The notes: generated by a model from the letters alone, not told the origin. Numbered from the stretch's first letter, positions 1 through 10,038 are shown. The stretch is DNA of 64,000 nucleotides from Pseudomonas putida (GCF_005080685.1 NZ_CP039371.1:1116001-1180000); one strand, 5' to 3'. Made by a program: numbers and translations.

Positions 1-792
1 GTCCCCTTGATCATGGAGTACGGCAGCCGTGTGCTGCTGGCGTTGTTGACCCTGGCCATCGGTTGGTGGATCACCAACCTGGTCAGCGACCGGTTGGCCC
101 GGGTGGTCGGGCTGAAGGTTCACGATCCGGCGCTGCAAGGGTTCATTCGAACCCTGGCCAATGTCGTGTTGAAGCTCATGCTGGCGATCAGCGTGGCGTC
201 GATGATCGGTATCGAGACCACCTCGTTCGTGGCGGCCATCGGTGGTGCCACCCTGGCCATCGGCCTGGCCCTGCAGGGCAGCCTGGCGAACTTCGCCGGC
301 GGTGTGTTGATCCTGCTGTTCCGCCCGTTCCGCATCGGCGACTGGATCGAGGCCCAAGGCGTCAGCGGTACCGTCGACAGCATCCAGATCTTCCACACCG
401 TGCTGCGCACCGGTGACAACAAGACGGTCATCGTGCCCAACGGCACCCTGTCCAACGGCATCATCACCAACACCAACCGCCAGCCGACCCGCCAGGTGGT
501 GTTCAACGTCGGTGTCGATTACGAAGCCGACCTGCAGAAGGCCCGGGAAGTGCTGCTGGAGCTGGCCAAGGACCCACGTGTGTTGCCAGACCCTGCGCCA
601 GCGGCGGTGATTTCGGAGCTGGGCGACAGCTCGATCACGGTATCCCTGCGTGTCTGGGTCAAGACCGCGGACTACTGGAGCTTGATGTTCATGCTCAACG
701 AGCAGGCCCGTGACCGCCTGCGCGCCGAAGGCATCGACATTCCATTCCCGCAGCGGGTGATCCGCGTGGTGCAGGAGACTGCGGCGCAGTAA
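1..792 (+). CDS. mscS: Small-conductance mechanosensitive channel, MscS family (5' partial)
   Basis: Inner-membrane channel that opens under hypo-osmotic tension. The visible part begins in the first transmembrane helix; about 25 residues of the family are missing, and the reading frame is open to the first base, so the true start lies upstream. A TTG at 7 is in frame but has no supporting start signal. The Gly/Ala-rich pore helix with GGATLAIGLALQGSLANFAGG spacing is clear, followed by RPFRIGDWI, the beta domain ending in VPNG, and the alpha/beta cage domain. It is followed by ampG across one divergent-facing gene, the order known around P. aeruginosa PA4394-PA4393. Family assignment is secure; physiological role is inferred from homology. 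Confidence 0.9.
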   Translation, partial: VPLIMEYGSRVLLALLTLAIGWWITNLVSDRLARVVGLKVHDPALQGFIRTLANVVLKLMLAISVASMIGIETTSFVAAIGGATLAIGLALQGSLANFAGGVLILLFRPFRIGDWIEAQGVSGTVDSIQIFHTVLRTGDNKTVIVPNGTLSNGIITNTNRQPTRQVVFNVGVDYEADLQKAREVLLELAKDPRVLPDPAPAAVISELGDSSITVSLRVWVKTADYWSLMFMLNEQARDRLRAEGIDIPFPQRVIRVVQETAAQ

Positions 793-805
793 CCGCTCGA
801 CGACC

Positions 806-925
806 GGGGCCGCTTTGCGGCCCTTCGCGGGACAAGCCCGCTCCTACAGGTACTGCGCAGTTTTCGAATCCAGCGCAGCACCTGTAGGAGCGGGCTTGTC
901 CCGCGAAGGGGCGCAAGGCGGCCCC
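806..925. repeat. REP palindrome pair (P. putida type)
   Basis: Two inverted REP units face each other. The left arm carries the GCCGC-TTTGCGG stem and TTCGCGGGACAAGCCCGC; the right arm carries the reverse, GCGGGCTTGTCCCGCGAAG, with a spacer of about 30 bases. It lies between the mscS stop and the MFS gene and may serve as a transcript end. Confidence 0.9.
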
Positions 926-1017
926 GACTTTTTCCGTCTTTTACACTTGTTCACAGCAACGTCCCGCCATTTCTGGCATATACCCTGACCCCTCCTGCTT
1001 CCACCCGAAACGCCACC

Positions 1018-2256
1018 ATGAAACCACTGCTGTACATCACCCCCCTGCGAGCCTTGTTGTTCGGCTTGACGCTGGCCCTGTTCGAACTGCTGACCTACCT
1101 CGCCAGTGACGCCGTCATGCCGGCCATGCCGGTGGTGGTCGAGCACCTCGACGCCAGCCCGCAATACATCCCCCATGCCCTGAACCTGTACCTGCTCGGC
1201 GGTGTGGTCCTGCAGTGGCTGATCGGCCCGCTGGCCGACCGCTACGGGCGCCGGCCCTTGCTGCTGGTGGGGTGTGCCGCTTTTGGCGTGGCCTGCCTAG
1301 CCACCTACTGGGTGCAGGACATCGCACTGTTCAACCTGTTGCGGCTGTTGCAGGGCGTGGGCCTTGGCTTCGTCGTGACGGTGAGTTATCCGGCGTTGAA
1401 CGAGGCCTTCAGCGAAGCCGATGCGGTGCGCATGATGGCGCTGCTGGCCAACATCGCCTTGCTCTCGCCGCTGCTTGGGCCGCTGGTGGGCACCTTGATG
1501 CTGCAATGGCTGGATTGGCGCTGGCTGTTCGTGGCGTTCGCCGTCGGCGCGGTGCTGACCTGGCTGCTGCTGTACCGGCTGATGCCGGAAACCCTGGGGG
1601 TGGAGCGGCGCGATGGTTCGCGCCTGGCATTCACGCCGATCCACCTGCTGCCCTTGCTGGCAGGCTATGGGCAGTTGCTGGCCAACCGCCGATTCGTTGC
1701 TGGTAGCGCTGCGTTGGGCCTGGTGGGCCTGCCGCTGATCGGCTGGATCGGTTTGTCGCCGGTGTTGCTGATCCATGACGAGGGGTTGAGCACCATGGAG
1801 TACGCCTTGTGGCAGTTGCCGGTGTTCGGCGGGTTGATCATCGGCAACCTGATCATCAACCGCATCGCCGATCGCTACCCGTTGCCGGCGCTGGTGCGTG
1901 GGGCGCTGTGGCCTTACCTGGCGGGGTTGTTCCTGATGGTGCTGGCGAGCTGGTACTGGCCGACCGTGACCAGCGTGGTCGCCGGCATGTCCCTCTACGC
2001 CCTCGGTCTGGGGGTGGCCAATGCGGTGCTGTATCGCATGACGTTGTTCGCCAGCGAACAGAGCAAGGGGCTGGTCTCGGCGATGCTGGGTATGATCACC
2101 ATCGCCTTGCTGGGCCTGGGTGGCGCGTTGCTGGCGATGATCGGGGCAGGGGACAGCCTGTTGCATTTCGCCCTGGCGGCTGGGTTGGCCGGGGCGTTGG
2201 CGCTGTGGCCGTTGTGGTGGGTGGTCGGTGGGCGGCCAGGGGTCGTGGCCGGGTAA
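1018..2256 (+). CDS. mdfA: MdfA/Cmr-type multidrug efflux MFS transporter
   Basis: Predicted inner-membrane drug/H+ antiporter of 412 residues, the usual MdfA length (about 410), with 12 hydrophobic segments. The first helix reads LFELLTYLASDAVMP, keeping the membrane-buried Glu (E23, equivalent to E26 of E. coli MdfA) and a downstream Asp (D31, equivalent to D34). The loop 2-3 motif GPLADRYGRRPLLL and the LLRLLQGVG motif of the DHA1 family are present, as is the later FASEQSKGLVSAMLGM segment that aligns with MdfA. The start ATG follows directly after a short leader without overlap. It is flanked by REP pairs and appears monocistronic. Substrate range cannot be read from sequence. Confidence 0.85.
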   Translation: MKPLLYITPLRALLFGLTLALFELLTYLASDAVMPAMPVVVEHLDASPQYIPHALNLYLLGGVVLQWLIGPLADRYGRRPLLLVGCAAFGVACLATYWVQDIALFNLLRLLQGVGLGFVVTVSYPALNEAFSEADAVRMMALLANIALLSPLLGPLVGTLMLQWLDWRWLFVAFAVGAVLTWLLLYRLMPETLGVERRDGSRLAFTPIHLLPLLAGYGQLLANRRFVAGSAALGLVGLPLIGWIGLSPVLLIHDEGLSTMEYALWQLPVFGGLIIGNLIINRIADRYPLPALVRGALWPYLAGLFLMVLASWYWPTVTSVVAGMSLYALGLGVANAVLYRMTLFASEQSKGLVSAMLGMITIALLGLGGALLAMIGAGDSLLHFALAAGLAGALALWPLWWVVGGRPGVVAG

Positions 2257-2270
2257 AGAGGGTATCTGTA

Positions 2271-2368
2271 CCGGCCCTTTCGCGGGTAAACCCGCTCCTA
2301 CAGGATCATCACCGGAATCGAAATGGGTGAAGATCCTGTAGGAGCGGGCTTGCCCGCGAAGAGGCCGG
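2271..2368. repeat. REP palindrome pair
   Basis: Inverted REP arms (GCGGGTAAACCCGCTCCTAC and GTAGGAGCGGGCTTGCCCGC) between two convergent genes. The spacer plus right arm is nearly the same as in the pair at 18301-18397, so these two are copies of one unit. Confidence 0.9.
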
Positions 2369-2387
2369 TACGGACGACAACCAAGGC

Positions 2388-3935
2388 TCAGGGCCGCTCG
2401 GCCGCCGAATCCTCAACCGGTTCCTGCTTTCCCTTGCCCACTTCCTGGCGCCAGTGCAGCGCGATCAGGATCAACGTCGGCACGCCCAGCAGCGCGGTGA
2501 TCAGGAAGAAGTTGTGATACCCGAACTTCTCCACCATCACGCCCGAGTAGCCGCCGATCAGGCGTGGCAAGAGCAGCATGATCGAGCTCAGCAGGGCGTA
2601 TTGGGTAGCCGAGAACTTCAGGTTGGTCAGGCTCGACAGGTAGGCGACGAACGCCGAAGTGGCCAGGCCCGAGCTGAAGTTGTCGAGGGAAATGGTCACC
2701 ACCAGCATTTTCAGGTTCGGCCCCATGTCTGCCAGCATCACGAACATCAGGTTGGTGGCCGCCGAGGCCGCACCGCCGATGAACAGGATCGGCAGGATGC
2801 CGAAGCGCACGATCAGCAGGCCGCCAGCACCGGCACCGACCAGGGTCATGATCAGGCCGAAGATCTTGCTGACACTGGCGATCTGGTCCTTGGTGAAGCC
2901 CATGTCGATATAGAACACGTTGGCCATCACGCCCATCACCGTGTCCGACATCCGATAGGTCGCAATCAGCCCAAGCAGCAGCAGGGCCTGCCAGCGGTAG
3001 CGGGTGATGAAGTCGTTGATCGGCGTCAGCACCGGCGCCAGGCCGCGGCGCCCCATACCCGACAGGCACGCCCAGGTAAGCGATACGTAGAGGATCAGGC
3101 GCAGGAAGGCGCGGTCCTCGAGCAGCAGATCGAGTGGGGTGGCGTCGCCCGAGATGACGCTGGACCAGCCGGTATTGAACATCTGCGTGAAGCTGGCAGG
3201 CACCGATACCAGCAGGATGATCAGCACGAACACCGACGCCATCTGGTGCACCAGGCCGTAGCGCGCTGCCGAGATCTGGGTGCGCATCGGCACGTCGGGC
3301 TCGCGCATGATCAGAGTGGTGAACAGCGCGGGTAGCATCATCACGCCAAACAGCATGTAGGTTCCGGCCCAGGCCTTGTGCAGATAGGCGAAGCCGGTTG
3401 AGCCGAACCATTCGGCGAAGAACAGGGCGCCGGCGGTGGCGAGCAGGGCAGCGACCCGGTAGCCGGCCATGTAGCTGGCGGCCAGAGCGGCCTGACGTTG
3501 ATCGTCGGCGATTTCCAGGCGATAGGCATCGACGGCGATGTCCTGGGTGGCCGAGGCGAAAGCCACCAGTACCGCCAGGGCGATCAACCACGACAGGTGT
3601 TGTTGCGGGTCGCACAGGCTCATGCCGACCAGGCCGAGCACCACCAGCGCCTGTGACAGCAACAGCCACGAGCGCCGCCGCCCGAGGCGGCCGAGCACCG
3701 GCAGGCGCCACTGGTCGAGCAGCGGTGACCAGACCCATTTGAAGGCATAGGCCAGGCCGATCAGGCTGGCGTAGCCAATGGTCTCGCGGGCCACGCCGGC
3801 CTCGCGCAGCCACACCGACAGGGTCGAGAACACCAGCATGTAGGGCAAGCCGGCGGCGAATCCGAGCAGCAGAAGTACCAGGGTTGACGGGCTGGCATAG
3901 GCGGCGAGCGCAGCGCGCCAGGTTTTACGGGGCAT
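2388..3935 (-). CDS. ampG: AmpG-type muropeptide permease (MFS)
   Basis: Inner-membrane importer of GlcNAc-anhydroMurNAc peptides released during wall turnover; it feeds peptidoglycan recycling and, in Pseudomonas, AmpR-controlled beta-lactamase induction. The 515-residue product starts MPRKTWRAALAAYASP and shows the AmpG signature LLGFAAGLPYMLVFSTLSVWLR, the SPLLDQW segment, and FASATQDIAVDAYRLE, where the Asp/Glu pair is typical of the family. About 12-14 hydrophobic segments are visible. Its place next to mscS matches P. aeruginosa PA4393-PA4394. The C-terminal tail is charged and cytoplasmic. Confidence is high for AmpG family; a second AmpG-like paralogue often exists in this genus, so orthology is slightly less sure. 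Confidence 0.88.
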   Translation of the reverse strand: MPRKTWRAALAAYASPSTLVLLLLGFAAGLPYMLVFSTLSVWLREAGVARETIGYASLIGLAYAFKWVWSPLLDQWRLPVLGRLGRRRSWLLLSQALVVLGLVGMSLCDPQQHLSWLIALAVLVAFASATQDIAVDAYRLEIADDQRQAALAASYMAGYRVAALLATAGALFFAEWFGSTGFAYLHKAWAGTYMLFGVMMLPALFTTLIMREPDVPMRTQISAARYGLVHQMASVFVLIILLVSVPASFTQMFNTGWSSVISGDATPLDLLLEDRAFLRLILYVSLTWACLSGMGRRGLAPVLTPINDFITRYRWQALLLLGLIATYRMSDTVMGVMANVFYIDMGFTKDQIASVSKIFGLIMTLVGAGAGGLLIVRFGILPILFIGGAASAATNLMFVMLADMGPNLKMLVVTISLDNFSSGLATSAFVAYLSSLTNLKFSATQYALLSSIMLLLPRLIGGYSGVMVEKFGYHNFFLITALLGVPTLILIALHWRQEVGKGKQEPVEDSAAERP

Positions 3936-3978
3936 GGGCCAACATCTGCCTCAAGTTTGCGAAGACAAAGCGCGCACT

Positions 3979-4332
3979 CTAACCGCTGTGCTCCATCGGG
4001 CGCCAGCCATGGCGGGTCATATCCACACGATTATTGGCCACATTCACACCTTCTGCGCGTAGCCGTGCACGCTGTTCGTCGCCACCTGGCGTGCCCAGCG
4101 CCAGGCTCAGGCGACCGCCGGCACCGAGCACCCGGTGCCAGGGCAGGCGGGTATCGGCCGGTAGCTGACTGAGGGTTCGGCCAACCCAGCGCGCCGCTCG
4201 GCCAAGCCCCGCCAGTTCGGCGAGCTGGCCGTAACTGACCACCTTGCCCTCGGGTACTTGTCCCAGCACCGAGTAGAGTGCCGTTCGTCGGGCCTGGGGG
4301 GTATCCGGTGCGGGGTGCAATTCAGCGGACAT
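3979..4332 (-). CDS. Alkyltransferase-like protein (ATL, MGMT family, no acceptor Cys)
   Basis: Small (117 aa) DNA-binding protein of the O6-alkylguanine-DNA alkyltransferase fold. Residues 15-90 follow the MGMT C-terminal domain, including VPEGKVVSYGQLAELAG and the arginine-finger-like segment ARWVGRTL. The catalytic PCHR motif is replaced by PWHR (W65), as in E. coli YbaZ/Atl proteins. Such proteins bind alkylated bases and hand the lesion to nucleotide excision repair instead of removing the alkyl group themselves. The gene lies immediately upstream of, and in the same direction as, ampG, with a 43-bp gap, so co-transcription is possible. Confidence 0.88.
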   Translation of the reverse strand: MSAELHPAPDTPQARRTALYSVLGQVPEGKVVSYGQLAELAGLGRAARWVGRTLSQLPADTRLPWHRVLGAGGRLSLALGTPGGDEQRARLRAEGVNVANNRVDMTRHGWRPMEHSG

Positions 4333-4485
4333 CAGCGCCTCCCGGGGGCTGCGATGAAACCGGACGAGCGGTTGCGTTAATGAGAGTTGAACTCAACGGC
4401 ATGGTCTTGGGTCTGTCCTTGCTCTGGTCGTCGGTATCTGGATAATGCCCGGCTTTTTTCGTCAAATCGAACCTGTAGCCCGCTT

Positions 4486-5496
4486 ATGTATTCTAGATTC
4501 TTGCTGTGCACGTTAGCCGTTTCTCTCTGCGCCACCCCGGCGTTCGCCGATACTGTCTTCATGAAGAACGGTGACAAGCTCAGCGGCACCATCAAGGTCT
4601 TCGATGGTGGCAAGCTGGTGCTCGACACGCCTTACGGCGGCACCATCGCCCTGGACTGGAAGCAGGTCCAGACTCTGGAAAGCGACCAGGAACTGCTGGT
4701 CAAGCAAGACGCCTACAGCGGCGAGAAGGCCAAGTCGCTCAGTGCCGCCGAGCCTGGCAAGGTGACCCTGGCCAATGGCGAAGCCCCCAAGACCGTGGAC
4801 CTTGCCAGCATCCAGCAGATCATGAAGCCCAAGCCGCTGGTCGAGGACTTCTCCTGGAAGGGCAACGTCGATGTGGCCATGGACTACAAGCGCGCCGAAA
4901 CCGACACCGACGACTACGACATCAGCTTCAAGACCACTGCCCGCCACGGTCGCTGGCGGCACAACGCCGAGGGCGAATACAACCGCGAGACCCAGGACGA
5001 CGTCACCACCACCGACAACTGGAGCGCCGAGTACGCCCTCGACCGTTTCATCACCGACAAGTGGTTCTGGCAGGGCCGGGCCGAGTACAAGCGCGACCAG
5101 ATCGAAGACCTCGCGCGCCAGCGCACCGTCGGTACCGGCCCTGGCTACCAGTTCTGGGATGACGAGCTGGGCGCGTTCTCGCTGGGCTCGCTGATCAACC
5201 GCACCGACTTCGAATATCAGGACGGTGCCAAGGACAATTTCTATTCGGCGGCGGTGAAGTGGGACTACACCCGCTACCTGATCGGCAAGAACATCCAGCT
5301 GTTCACCAACGGCGAGTTCGCCAAGCCGCTAGGCGGTGTCGCCGACTACTCGGTGGATGCCGAAGTCGGCCTGCGCTACAAGGTCACCGAGTGGGCTTCG
5401 CTCAACCTCAAGGCGGAAAAGGACATCATCAGCGGCACGCGTGACAGCGACCTGGACAAGACCCGCTACACCGCAGGGTTCGGTGTGACCTGGTAA
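4486..5496 (+). CDS. DUF481 family outer-membrane/periplasmic protein
   Basis: 336-residue exported protein (YdiY-like). I chose ATG 4486 because it gives a clean signal peptide (MYSRFLLCTLAVSLCATPAFA, cleaved before Asp) directly followed by the conserved DTVFMKNGDKLSGTI start of the mature domain; a longer in-frame reading from 4387 would bury the signal. Residues about 25-110 form the small beta domain with the repeated gDkLsG and W-K pattern; the rest is rich in alternating aromatic/polar strands ending in Trp, as expected of an outer-membrane beta-barrel (TRYTAGFGVTW). Function of the family is unknown. No operon partner is close. Confidence 0.82.
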   Translation: MYSRFLLCTLAVSLCATPAFADTVFMKNGDKLSGTIKVFDGGKLVLDTPYGGTIALDWKQVQTLESDQELLVKQDAYSGEKAKSLSAAEPGKVTLANGEAPKTVDLASIQQIMKPKPLVEDFSWKGNVDVAMDYKRAETDTDDYDISFKTTARHGRWRHNAEGEYNRETQDDVTTTDNWSAEYALDRFITDKWFWQGRAEYKRDQIEDLARQRTVGTGPGYQFWDDELGAFSLGSLINRTDFEYQDGAKDNFYSAAVKWDYTRYLIGKNIQLFTNGEFAKPLGGVADYSVDAEVGLRYKVTEWASLNLKAEKDIISGTRDSDLDKTRYTAGFGVTW

Positions 5497-5501
5497 GCCC
5501 T

Positions 5502-5546
5502 CGGGGGGGCTTTGCGCCCCTTTCGCGACACGAGGCCGCTCCCACC
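5502..5546. repeat. Single REP unit
   Basis: One REP-like half (TTTCGCGACACGAGGCCGCTCCCACC) preceded by a GGGGGC-TTTG-CGCCCC stem, right after the DUF481 stop codon; no inverted partner follows. Confidence 0.7.
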
Positions 5547-5645
5547 AAGGGCAGGCGCGTACGTCGGTCATCCGCCCCATTGGCACGGGCAGGTGATAAT
5601 GCTTATCTTGTCCCCATCCAGTCTGATGCCAGGAGCCGCCCTCAA

Positions 5646-6377
5646 GTGAGTACCAACGCCATCCGCCCCGCTCGGGAATTGCTGCTCAAGGAATACCGCG
5701 GCGTGCTCTCGACCCATTCCAAGTCGATGCCTGGCTTTCCGTTCGGCTCGGTGGTGCCCTATTGCCTGGATGCCCAGGGCAACCCGTTGATCCTCATCAG
5801 CCGCATCGCCCAGCACACCCACAACCTGCACAAGGACGCCAAGTGCTCGCTGCTGGTCGGCGAGCGCGAGGCCGAGGATGTCCAGGCCGTCGGTCGCCTG
5901 ACCGTGATGGCCGAGGCGCACAAGCTCGAAGATCCGCAGGCCATCGAGGCCGCCGCCGAGCGTTACTACCGCTACTTCCCCGACGCCGCCAACTACCACA
6001 AGGCCCACGACTTCGACTTCTGGGTCCTGCAGCCGGTGCGCCACCGCTACATCGGTGGTTTCGGCGCGATCCACTGGCTCGACCAGGTCACCCTGGCCAA
6101 CCCCTTCGCCGGCAAGGCCGAGGCGAGCATGATCGAGCACATGAATGCCGACCACGCCACTGCCATCGCACACTATGTCGAGCTCACCGGCCTGCCGCGT
6201 CATACGCAGGCGCAGATGGTCGGCATCGACAGCGAAGGCATGCACCTGCGCATCGGCCAGGGTATTTACTGGTTGCCGTTCCCGAACCCTTGCAACACAC
6301 CGACACAAATCCGCGAAGCCCTGGTTTCGCTGGCCCGCACCGACCAATGGCCGGCCGCTGCCACGGCCGAGGCTTGA
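5646..6377 (+). CDS. HugZ-like protein (pyridoxamine-phosphate-oxidase fold plus DUF2470)
   Basis: 243-residue cytoplasmic protein with an N-terminal FMN-binding split-barrel of the PNPOx type (about residues 10-150, with LSTHSKSMPGFPFGSVVPY and ISRIAQHTHNL) and a C-terminal DUF2470 domain (about 160-235, MIEHMNADHATAIAHY). This pairing defines HugZ-type proteins, some of which degrade haem. GTG 5646 is chosen as start because AGGAG lies nine bases upstream and the product then begins VSTNAIRPARELL like its relatives; upstream in-frame sequence lacks such a signal. Haem oxygenase activity itself is not shown by the sequence. fxsA follows after about 65 bp. Confidence 0.8.
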   Translation: MSTNAIRPARELLLKEYRGVLSTHSKSMPGFPFGSVVPYCLDAQGNPLILISRIAQHTHNLHKDAKCSLLVGEREAEDVQAVGRLTVMAEAHKLEDPQAIEAAAERYYRYFPDAANYHKAHDFDFWVLQPVRHRYIGGFGAIHWLDQVTLANPFAGKAEASMIEHMNADHATAIAHYVELTGLPRHTQAQMVGIDSEGMHLRIGQGIYWLPFPNPCNTPTQIREALVSLARTDQWPAAATAEA

Positions 6378-6442
6378 AATCCGGAGCGCGCGCATCCATC
6401 TGAGGTCTTATTGGAAGGTTATCTTCCGTAGAGGAACCCTTG

Positions 6443-6904
6443 ATGCGTGCTTTTCTACTGCTGTTTCTGATTTTTCCGGTGCTGGAGTTGTTCGTCTTCG
6501 TCAAAGTCAGCGCCGCCATCGGTTTTTTCCCGGCGCTGCTGCTGATCATCGCCGGTTCCGCACTGGGTGTGCTGGTGCTGCGCGTGGCAGGCCTCGCCAC
6601 TGCCCTGCGTGCCCGTGAAAGCCTGCAACGCGGCGAGCTGCCCGCCGAAGACATGTTCCAGGGCATGATGATGGCGGTCGGTGGTGGCCTGTTGCTGCTG
6701 CCAGGCTTCATCAGCGACGTGCTGGGCGTACTCTGCCTGCTGCCGTTCACCCGTCACCTGGCTGCGCGCAAGATGCGCCAGCGCGCCGAGGAGCAGGCCA
6801 TGCGCCAGCGGGCGTTCCAGGATGACCCGTTCCAGGCCCGGCCGCGCGATGCCGGCCAGCGGCCCAATGTCATCGAAGGCGAGTACGAGCGCCGCGACAA
6901 GTGA
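6443..6904 (+). CDS. fxsA: FxsA family membrane protein
   Basis: 153-residue inner-membrane protein. It has two to four hydrophobic helices in the first 95 residues (MRAFLLLFLIFPVLELFVFV; FFPALLLIIAGSALGVLVL) with the conserved GGGLLLLPGFISDVLG motif, then a charged cytoplasmic tail. In E. coli, excess FxsA suppresses F-plasmid exclusion of phage T7; the cellular role is unknown. ATG 6443 is preferred over the adjacent TTG because the GAGG ribosome site is then well spaced. The gene directly precedes groES, the conserved pseudomonad order, but is separated from it by a terminator. Confidence 0.88.
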   Translation: MRAFLLLFLIFPVLELFVFVKVSAAIGFFPALLLIIAGSALGVLVLRVAGLATALRARESLQRGELPAEDMFQGMMMAVGGGLLLLPGFISDVLGVLCLLPFTRHLAARKMRQRAEEQAMRQRAFQDDPFQARPRDAGQRPNVIEGEYERRDK

Positions 6905-6918
6905 TCACCCGTTTGCAA

Positions 6919-6941
6919 CGGCCCCGAGAGGGGCCGTTTTT
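6919..6941 (+). terminator. Rho-independent terminator of fxsA
   Basis: Perfect 7-bp stem CGGCCCC/GGGGCCG with a GAGA loop followed by five T. Confidence 0.9.
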
Positions 6942-6994
6942 CGTTGTGCCTGGCGTGGAAGGAACGTTTCGATGAAAAATTTTATATTCAAGAC

Positions 6995-7023
6995 CTTGTA
7001 ATCGTTTCGGGCGACCTCATGTA
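6995..7023 (+). promoter_or_regulatory. Candidate sigma-32 heat-shock promoter of groESL
   Basis: CTTGTAA, then 13 bases, then CCTCATGTA resembles the sigma-32 consensus CTTGAAA-N(11-16)-CCCCATnT with one mismatch in each half. It lies about 150 bases upstream of groES and after the fxsA terminator, as expected for the heat-shock chaperonin operon. Assigned by eye only. Confidence 0.45.
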
Positions 7024-7120
7024 TGTGGTCACCGCAAGGTTTCTGGTGGCGACACCAGACATGACACAGGTGGCTCGCCCGTCGCGGGCCACTCCCGGCA
7101 ACGCCGGACCGCAACAACCC

Positions 7121-7138
7121 GCCGGTGTCGACACCGGC
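7121..7138. promoter_or_regulatory. Perfect 18-bp palindrome in the groES leader
   Basis: GCCGGTGTCGACACCGGC is its own reverse complement and ends 32 bases before the groES ATG. It is not the CIRCE element of HrcA-regulated operons (TTAGCACTC...). It could form a leader hairpin or bind a dimeric regulator; nothing in the sequence says which. Confidence 0.5.
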
Positions 7139-7170
7139 CGATGAAAACCACAATTTGGGAGAGATCGACA

Positions 7171-7464
7171 ATGAAGCTTCGTCCTCTGCATGACCGCGTA
7201 GTCATCCGTCGCAGCGAAGAAGAATCGAAAACCGCTGGCGGTATCGTCCTGCCGGGTTCGGCCGCTGAAAAACCAAACCGCGGCGAAGTCGTCGCCGTCG
7301 GCACCGGTCGCATCCTGGACAACGGCGAAGTACGTGCGCTGGCCGTTAAAGTAGGCGACAAAGTGGTTTTCGGCCCTTACTCGGGCAGCAACACCGTGAA
7401 AGTCGACGGCGAAGACCTGCTGGTAATGAGCGAGAACGAAATCCTCGCCGTTGTCGAAGGCTGA
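7171..7464 (+). CDS. groES: Co-chaperonin GroES
   Basis: 97-residue heptameric lid of the GroEL chamber. The protein starts [14 protein letters not shown] and keeps the mobile loop that contacts GroEL ([21 protein letters not shown]) and the C-terminal [13 protein letters not shown] 7171 is used, with a GGGAGA ribosome site just upstream; an in-frame ATG at 7141 would add ten residues not seen in the family. It is the first gene of the groES-groEL operon, 48 bp ahead of groEL. Confidence 0.98.
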   Translation: MKLRPLHDRVVIRRSEEESKTAGGIVLPGSAAEKPNRGEVVAVGTGRILDNGEVRALAVKVGDKVVFGPYSGSNTVKVDGEDLLVMSENEILAVVEG

Positions 7465-7506
7465 TTTTCCCGACTTCCCGTTACTCCAAAGAATTTCAAG
7501 GATTAA

Positions 7507-9153
<1,647 letters not shown>

Positions 9154-9177
9154 GCCAGCCTTACCCCCTGCACCAAG

Positions 9178-9206
9178 AAAAAGCCCCGCCTAGTGCGGGG
9201 CTTTTT
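9178..9206 (+). terminator. Rho-independent terminator of groESL
   Basis: AAAAAGCCCCGC / GCGGGGCTTTTT stem with a five-base loop and T-run, 25 bp after the groEL stop. Confidence 0.95.
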
Positions 9207-9220
9207 CGTTTTCCTGTTCG

Positions 9221-9308
9221 GGCCTCTTCGCGGGACAAGCCCGCTCCCACAGATCCCCGCTAAATCAATGAGTTATGTTTTGTTCGATGGGAGCGGGCGT
9301 GCCCGTGA
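9221..9308. repeat. REP palindrome pair
   Basis: Inverted REP units (TTCGCGGGACAAGCCCGCTC and GAGCGGGCGTGCCCGTGA) between groEL and the convergent PAP2 gene; the right arm has diverged. Confidence 0.75.
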
Positions 9309-9309
9309 A

Positions 9310-10038
9310 TCAGGCGACGCGGTGCTCGGCGGCTGGCACCTCAGCCATGCCCTTTCGATACAGCACCAGGTAATACGAGCCCAACCCGATCAACCAGCAG
9401 AACACCGCCGTCCACACGTTGTGCGACAGGAAATGCGCGCCCTGCATCATCCGCCCGACCGACAGTATCGACCCGGCCACGAATGCCACTGCCAAGGCTA
9501 CCCGGGCCAGGCGCGGGCGCCGGTCGCGCAGCATGAAGAACAGTCCGAACAGGCAGAATCCGGTCGCCGCGTGGCCACCCGGCCAGCACAATCCAGGTTT
9601 GTCGGTGGCAGGGCGCGGCTCGAGCAGATTGCTGTAGGTTTCCTTGCCCCCGAACTGCGACAGGCTCCATGGGCACTGCACCTGGGTCACCTTTTTCAAT
9701 GGCGTGACGAAGGCGGTGGACAAGCCCAATGCCAGCACCAGGCAACCCAGTTCGCGGCGCCAGCCGAACAGCCGCTTGTAGAAGAAGCTCAGGGCAAATA
9801 CCACCAGTGCCAAGACGCCGAGCAGGATCACGCCTTGCTTGACCCGGTCATGCAGGATGTTTTCCAGCCAGTAGCTGTGACGACCGATGAAGGCCCCGGC
9901 CACGGGGTCGTAGAACAGGTTGGCGATGTCCATGTCGACGGAGGTCAGCTCCAGCAAAACCAGGCCCAGTGCGGTGGCCAGCGGTATGCCCAGGTACAGC
10001 CAGAAGTTGAGCGGGCGAGGGCGGGTCGGTACTTGCAT
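9310..10038 (-). CDS. PAP2-family membrane phosphatase, probable ColR target
   Basis: 242-residue membrane phosphatase (PAP2/lipid phosphatase family) with about five or six hydrophobic helices. Three motif blocks are visible but modified: KKVTQVQCPW for KX6RP, PGGHAATGF for PSGH, and SVGRMMQGAHFLSH for SRX5HX3D, where the final acid is His. ATG 10038 has GGAG upstream and is preferred to a 28-residue longer reading that contains no membrane signal. The promoter region carries a perfect ColR-box match (10107-10122). In P. putida the PAP2 gene next to colRS belongs to the ColR regulon. Substrate (lipid A, PG-phosphate or undecaprenyl diphosphate) is not evident. Confidence 0.82.
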   Translation of the reverse strand: MQVPTRPRPLNFWLYLGIPLATALGLVLLELTSVDMDIANLFYDPVAGAFIGRHSYWLENILHDRVKQGVILLGVLALVVFALSFFYKRLFGWRRELGCLVLALGLSTAFVTPLKKVTQVQCPWSLSQFGGKETYSNLLEPRPATDKPGLCWPGGHAATGFCLFGLFFMLRDRRPRLARVALAVAFVAGSILSVGRMMQGAHFLSHNVWTAVFCWLIGLGSYYLVLYRKGMAEVPAAEHRVA

